DNA from: Taenia hydatigena
Taxonomy: Eukaryota; Platyhelminthes; Cestoda; Cyclophyllidea; Taeniidae
DNA: 64,000 bases
Reading direction: 5' to 3'
NCBI GenBank assembly: GCA_036345935.2
Contig: JADWOT020000002.1
Coordinates: 1,054,001-1,118,000, forward strand
The position numbers and the translations under genes were made by a program. The notes beneath the pieces are model-generated. The model made no database searches. It had not been told where the DNA came from and saw only the letters and a list, made by a program, of their open reading frames with translations. Shown here in pieces: positions 61,200 to 64,000 of the stretch (positions are counted from its first letter, which is position 1; every line of letters begins with the position of its first letter).

Positions 61200-64000
61200 A
61201 GCCTTAAGTGATGAAGGTTAAAATAAGGTTTGATGAGCGGTTGACTAGACTTCGACTAAAACGCTGTCATTACAGTTGCAACGGTCACATTTAGGTGGAT
61301 ATCACCAATGTTTCAAGGCAGCAAATGTCGAGGTAGCCTCATTTGAAGACCGCAGTTTGGTTTTAGTCGGACACTGTGTGAAGGTCTTGTCTAACTTAAA
61401 GGAGAGTCGCCTTTTCTACTTCATCTTTAAAGACGTAGACTCTCTGTTCACTTAAATTGATGAGATTTTCACCCTGTCATTAAATCCTGACAACTATTCT
61501 ACTTAAACCTGCAAGTTGGTTCCGCTGCCAAGAGGCAAGTGCATACAGAACCTGCTTAAAGAGTTGCACCAATGCGCAAATATTTCGAATTATTGAGCCT
61601 CTTTATATTATTGGCATTTCCGATGTTTTGTCAGCCGCTGCAGTCGAATTTTTCTCATCATCAAACTCAAATTGCTACTTGTGCTGTGACAGTAGCATGG
61701 TAAACATACTCCCTCGTTTTTTAATGCTTGAGAGACTTTGATTTTTCCTTGGTCTGCAATAGGCATCTTAGATTTGAGGTTCTGCGTGTCTTCTACTCTT
61801 GCAGCTACTCCAAACATATGTGCCTGTTCGGAACTTGTATTTACCGACAAGCGAAATAAAAGTAGTCTATTATGTCTTCTGCTTGCAAACTAGAAGAAGA
61901 TTTGACTTGCGTAGCAAGTCCTCTAGGCTTGAAAGCGTCGTCATTAATAATGGAGGAGCCGAGTCCTCAGATTTGCAAGCCTATTGTCACCTAGCTTGTG
62001 TAGGCTGAGGAGTTGATGACCATAATGGAGAGGCGATATATAGTTTAGCCCTTTAGCCTCAGCAGCGTTTCACGTCAAATGGTTCGTTAATCTCTTGCAA
62101 TCAGTCGGCCTTTGCATAGTTGATAATGTGATGATAGTGACGCCTTTCATTTCACTTGCCTCTGTTTCGGAACGGAGGTTACCTACAAATTCATGCTGCC
62201 GGCCTCATTTTATTGTAAAGAAGTGAGACGGACACTTATCAGTCACTGCATGGCAAATCCAGCAAAGGATTCACATTCATAGAACTGTATGAGGGCAGGG
62301 CCTAGTAGATTCCCAACAGGGGTGGCTGGATTCCTTGTGAAGGTGCGGTTTTATCAGTCCACATAATGGGAGTAGAGATGCCAAGTAATGGGTTGCTTGA
62401 GCAAGGCCTGGCTTTTATGCTCCTTTACTGCTGAGCAGCGCGGCATACGTTCCGCCTGAATGCTTTGACCCAGTTCATCTCAACTGCATTTAGGACTGTA
62501 ACACTCATTCAAATTAACTATTTTAAAAAGCAACAAGTCAGAAAAAAAAATTTCAAATCATCATGACCATCAAATTAATTTTTGACGTAAAGAAAAAGAC
62601 GAGTTAAGTAGATCGTAGCGCCATTTGCAATTTTTGCTCCAGGTGAAACATACTGCGAGAGTGGCCTATCCTTTCCGCCTCTGGCACTTTAGGTACCATC
62701 GTCATCCTCAGGCTGATTTCAAAGCAGCACACATAGACGCGTGCTCCTTGCATACCCCACATTCCTACCTCCATTTCTTTGAGGAATTTCAGCGACTTGG
62801 TCGAGCTTTTTATGTATCTTTACATGTTGTCAGGCTTACACTCATTTGATTGTTTTCGAAAGTAATTCCTTCAACTCCGTGCAAAAAGTGGAATGCTTCA
62901 TGCGCGATTCCTGTTGATGTAGCTACTAGTTGTTGTGTTACCACCATAGCTATAGAGGGACACTACACTTTTTGTTAATGTTCTATAATTTTGAACGATG
63001 CGTAAAACTTGATCCAGCTGAACATTTAATGCAGTGCTTTGGAAGTTGCAGCAATTATTAAGGTCTTTTAACAGTCCACTTCGCCACCATCATGCACTCA
63101 CGATGTCAGAGCATGGTGAAAGGCAATAAGATTTTGTCCTTTTAGGAAAGTTGATGTACTTGAATGGAGGATTTACAGTAAAAGACAGTTACTTGATTCT
63201 GTATGTAAGGTCACGGCAGATGGGAGCATTGATCTACGCTTTTTATGTAGTCGCAGCTGGCGAGGTAAAATTTAGCTGGTCGCATTCACGATCGGATTTT
63301 TTGCTTTCTTGCAGACATTAGTGGCTCCTTTGCTTTCACCATCTAGCCCAGATTGGCTGTCCTTTATGCTTGTACGGTGAAATGCCTATTTGTGAATGGC
63401 TGACTCAATCACTTATATAGCTTACTATGGCCCAAGCGACCTGCAGTCTTTGACATTCCATTGCAAAAGGTGATGAGACGATGCGTTTTCCTCTTCAGAT
63501 CATAGGTGCTTGGTACGATTCTAATCCAAATGGTTGTGCCTGTGAAGCCCGCTTTGGGAACACAACATTTTTGTTTCGTTTAAACGGTTCCCGTTTATCT
63601 AAATTTTCATTGATTAACAAGTCGTATTTTGGGTCGTTTTATTAATGTCTTGTACGTCTGAGCAAACCCGTCAACAGGAATAAATGCCCTCAGATGGAAG
63701 TGCACCGGCTGCCTACAAGGCTCCCAAATTGGAAATGGACTTCCAAGTATATACAGCCTTGTCAGTGACCTGCCATCTGAGTTGGTAACAATATTTTAAC
63801 AGGCCTTTTTGCCTCAACAGCAATAAAAGGCCTTCAATCCAGCCATTAACTGATAAGTGCAGAGGCCCTGGAGGTGTGGATACCAATCAGAAGACTTGAT
63901 TAGGGCCAAGCCCCTGAGGTGGTAAACAGCCTGCTAGGGACCGAATTTCGCAACTCGCAGAATAAGCAATTCTTTCCATTTGGTACAACCTGATAAAAAG
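61200..64000. other. No gene called
   Basis: A good acceptor (TTCTACTCTTGCAG at about 61804) precedes two competing frames, one Cys-containing (TPNICACSELVFTDKRNK) and one longer (61799-62008). A Cys-rich reading lies at about 61503-61700. Neither forms a convincing gene. From 62850 to 64000 nothing is recognised. Confidence 0.3.

Noticed and set aside
1..64000. CRISPR arrays, operons, bacterial promoters or ribosome binding sites
   Set aside because: The sequence is eukaryotic with spliced genes. No regularly spaced short repeats were seen.

Overview
The window is eukaryotic and most likely comes from a taeniid tapeworm (Taenia, Hydatigera or Echinococcus type; species not determined). The main evidence is a family of small genes with the layout of the taeniid oncosphere antigens (EG95 / 45W / 16K / 18K): a signal-peptide exon, one fibronectin type III (FnIII) exon and a short hydrophobic C-terminal exon, all joined by phase-1 introns with GTAAGT donors. 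The rest is gene-poor, with small exon-like islands, decayed open frames and many internal duplications. There are two assembly gaps of exactly 100 N (31410-31509 and 46510-46609).

Layout. (1) 1-12200 holds two direct copies of the antigen unit, A (gene at 2502, possibly continuing into a second, divergent FnIII exon at 4083) and B (complete gene, 9008-9904, 156 codons). (2) 12200-18920 is mostly non-coding. It contains two blocks (about 15000-15900 and 17220-17700) that reappear inverted at 57040-58450, then a candidate two-exon gene (17988-18523) and a very short frame with a classic signal peptide (18792-18890). (3) About 18930-30753 and 31510-43290 are the two arms of a near-identical inverted repeat of about 11.8 kb that meets at the first N gap. 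The right arm begins at the first base after the gap. The arms differ by scattered substitutions and small indels, so they could be a real recent palindrome or two haplotypes scaffolded head to head. (4) 43300-46509 holds a diverged third copy of the arm's zinc-finger unit. (5) 46610-50800 is antigen unit C, whose first exon falls in the second gap. (6) 50800-64000 carries two tRNA-like repeats, a dispersed duplication, the inverted blocks, a tandem pair with a period near 353 bp and a few exon-like islands.

Genes. Copy B and the visible part of copy C look intact and encode secreted or membrane-tethered FnIII proteins. Copy A has a changed last exon. The arms carry a set of small C2H2 zinc-finger exons, all phase 1-1, in one better and one more decayed version per arm plus a relic outside the right arm. 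Their frame breaks suggest a decaying gene family, although homopolymer errors could explain one break. Other open frames in the arms differ between arms mainly by amino-acid changes or stops, which argues against strong selection. No convincing housekeeping gene, RNA gene, CRISPR array or complete transposon was seen.
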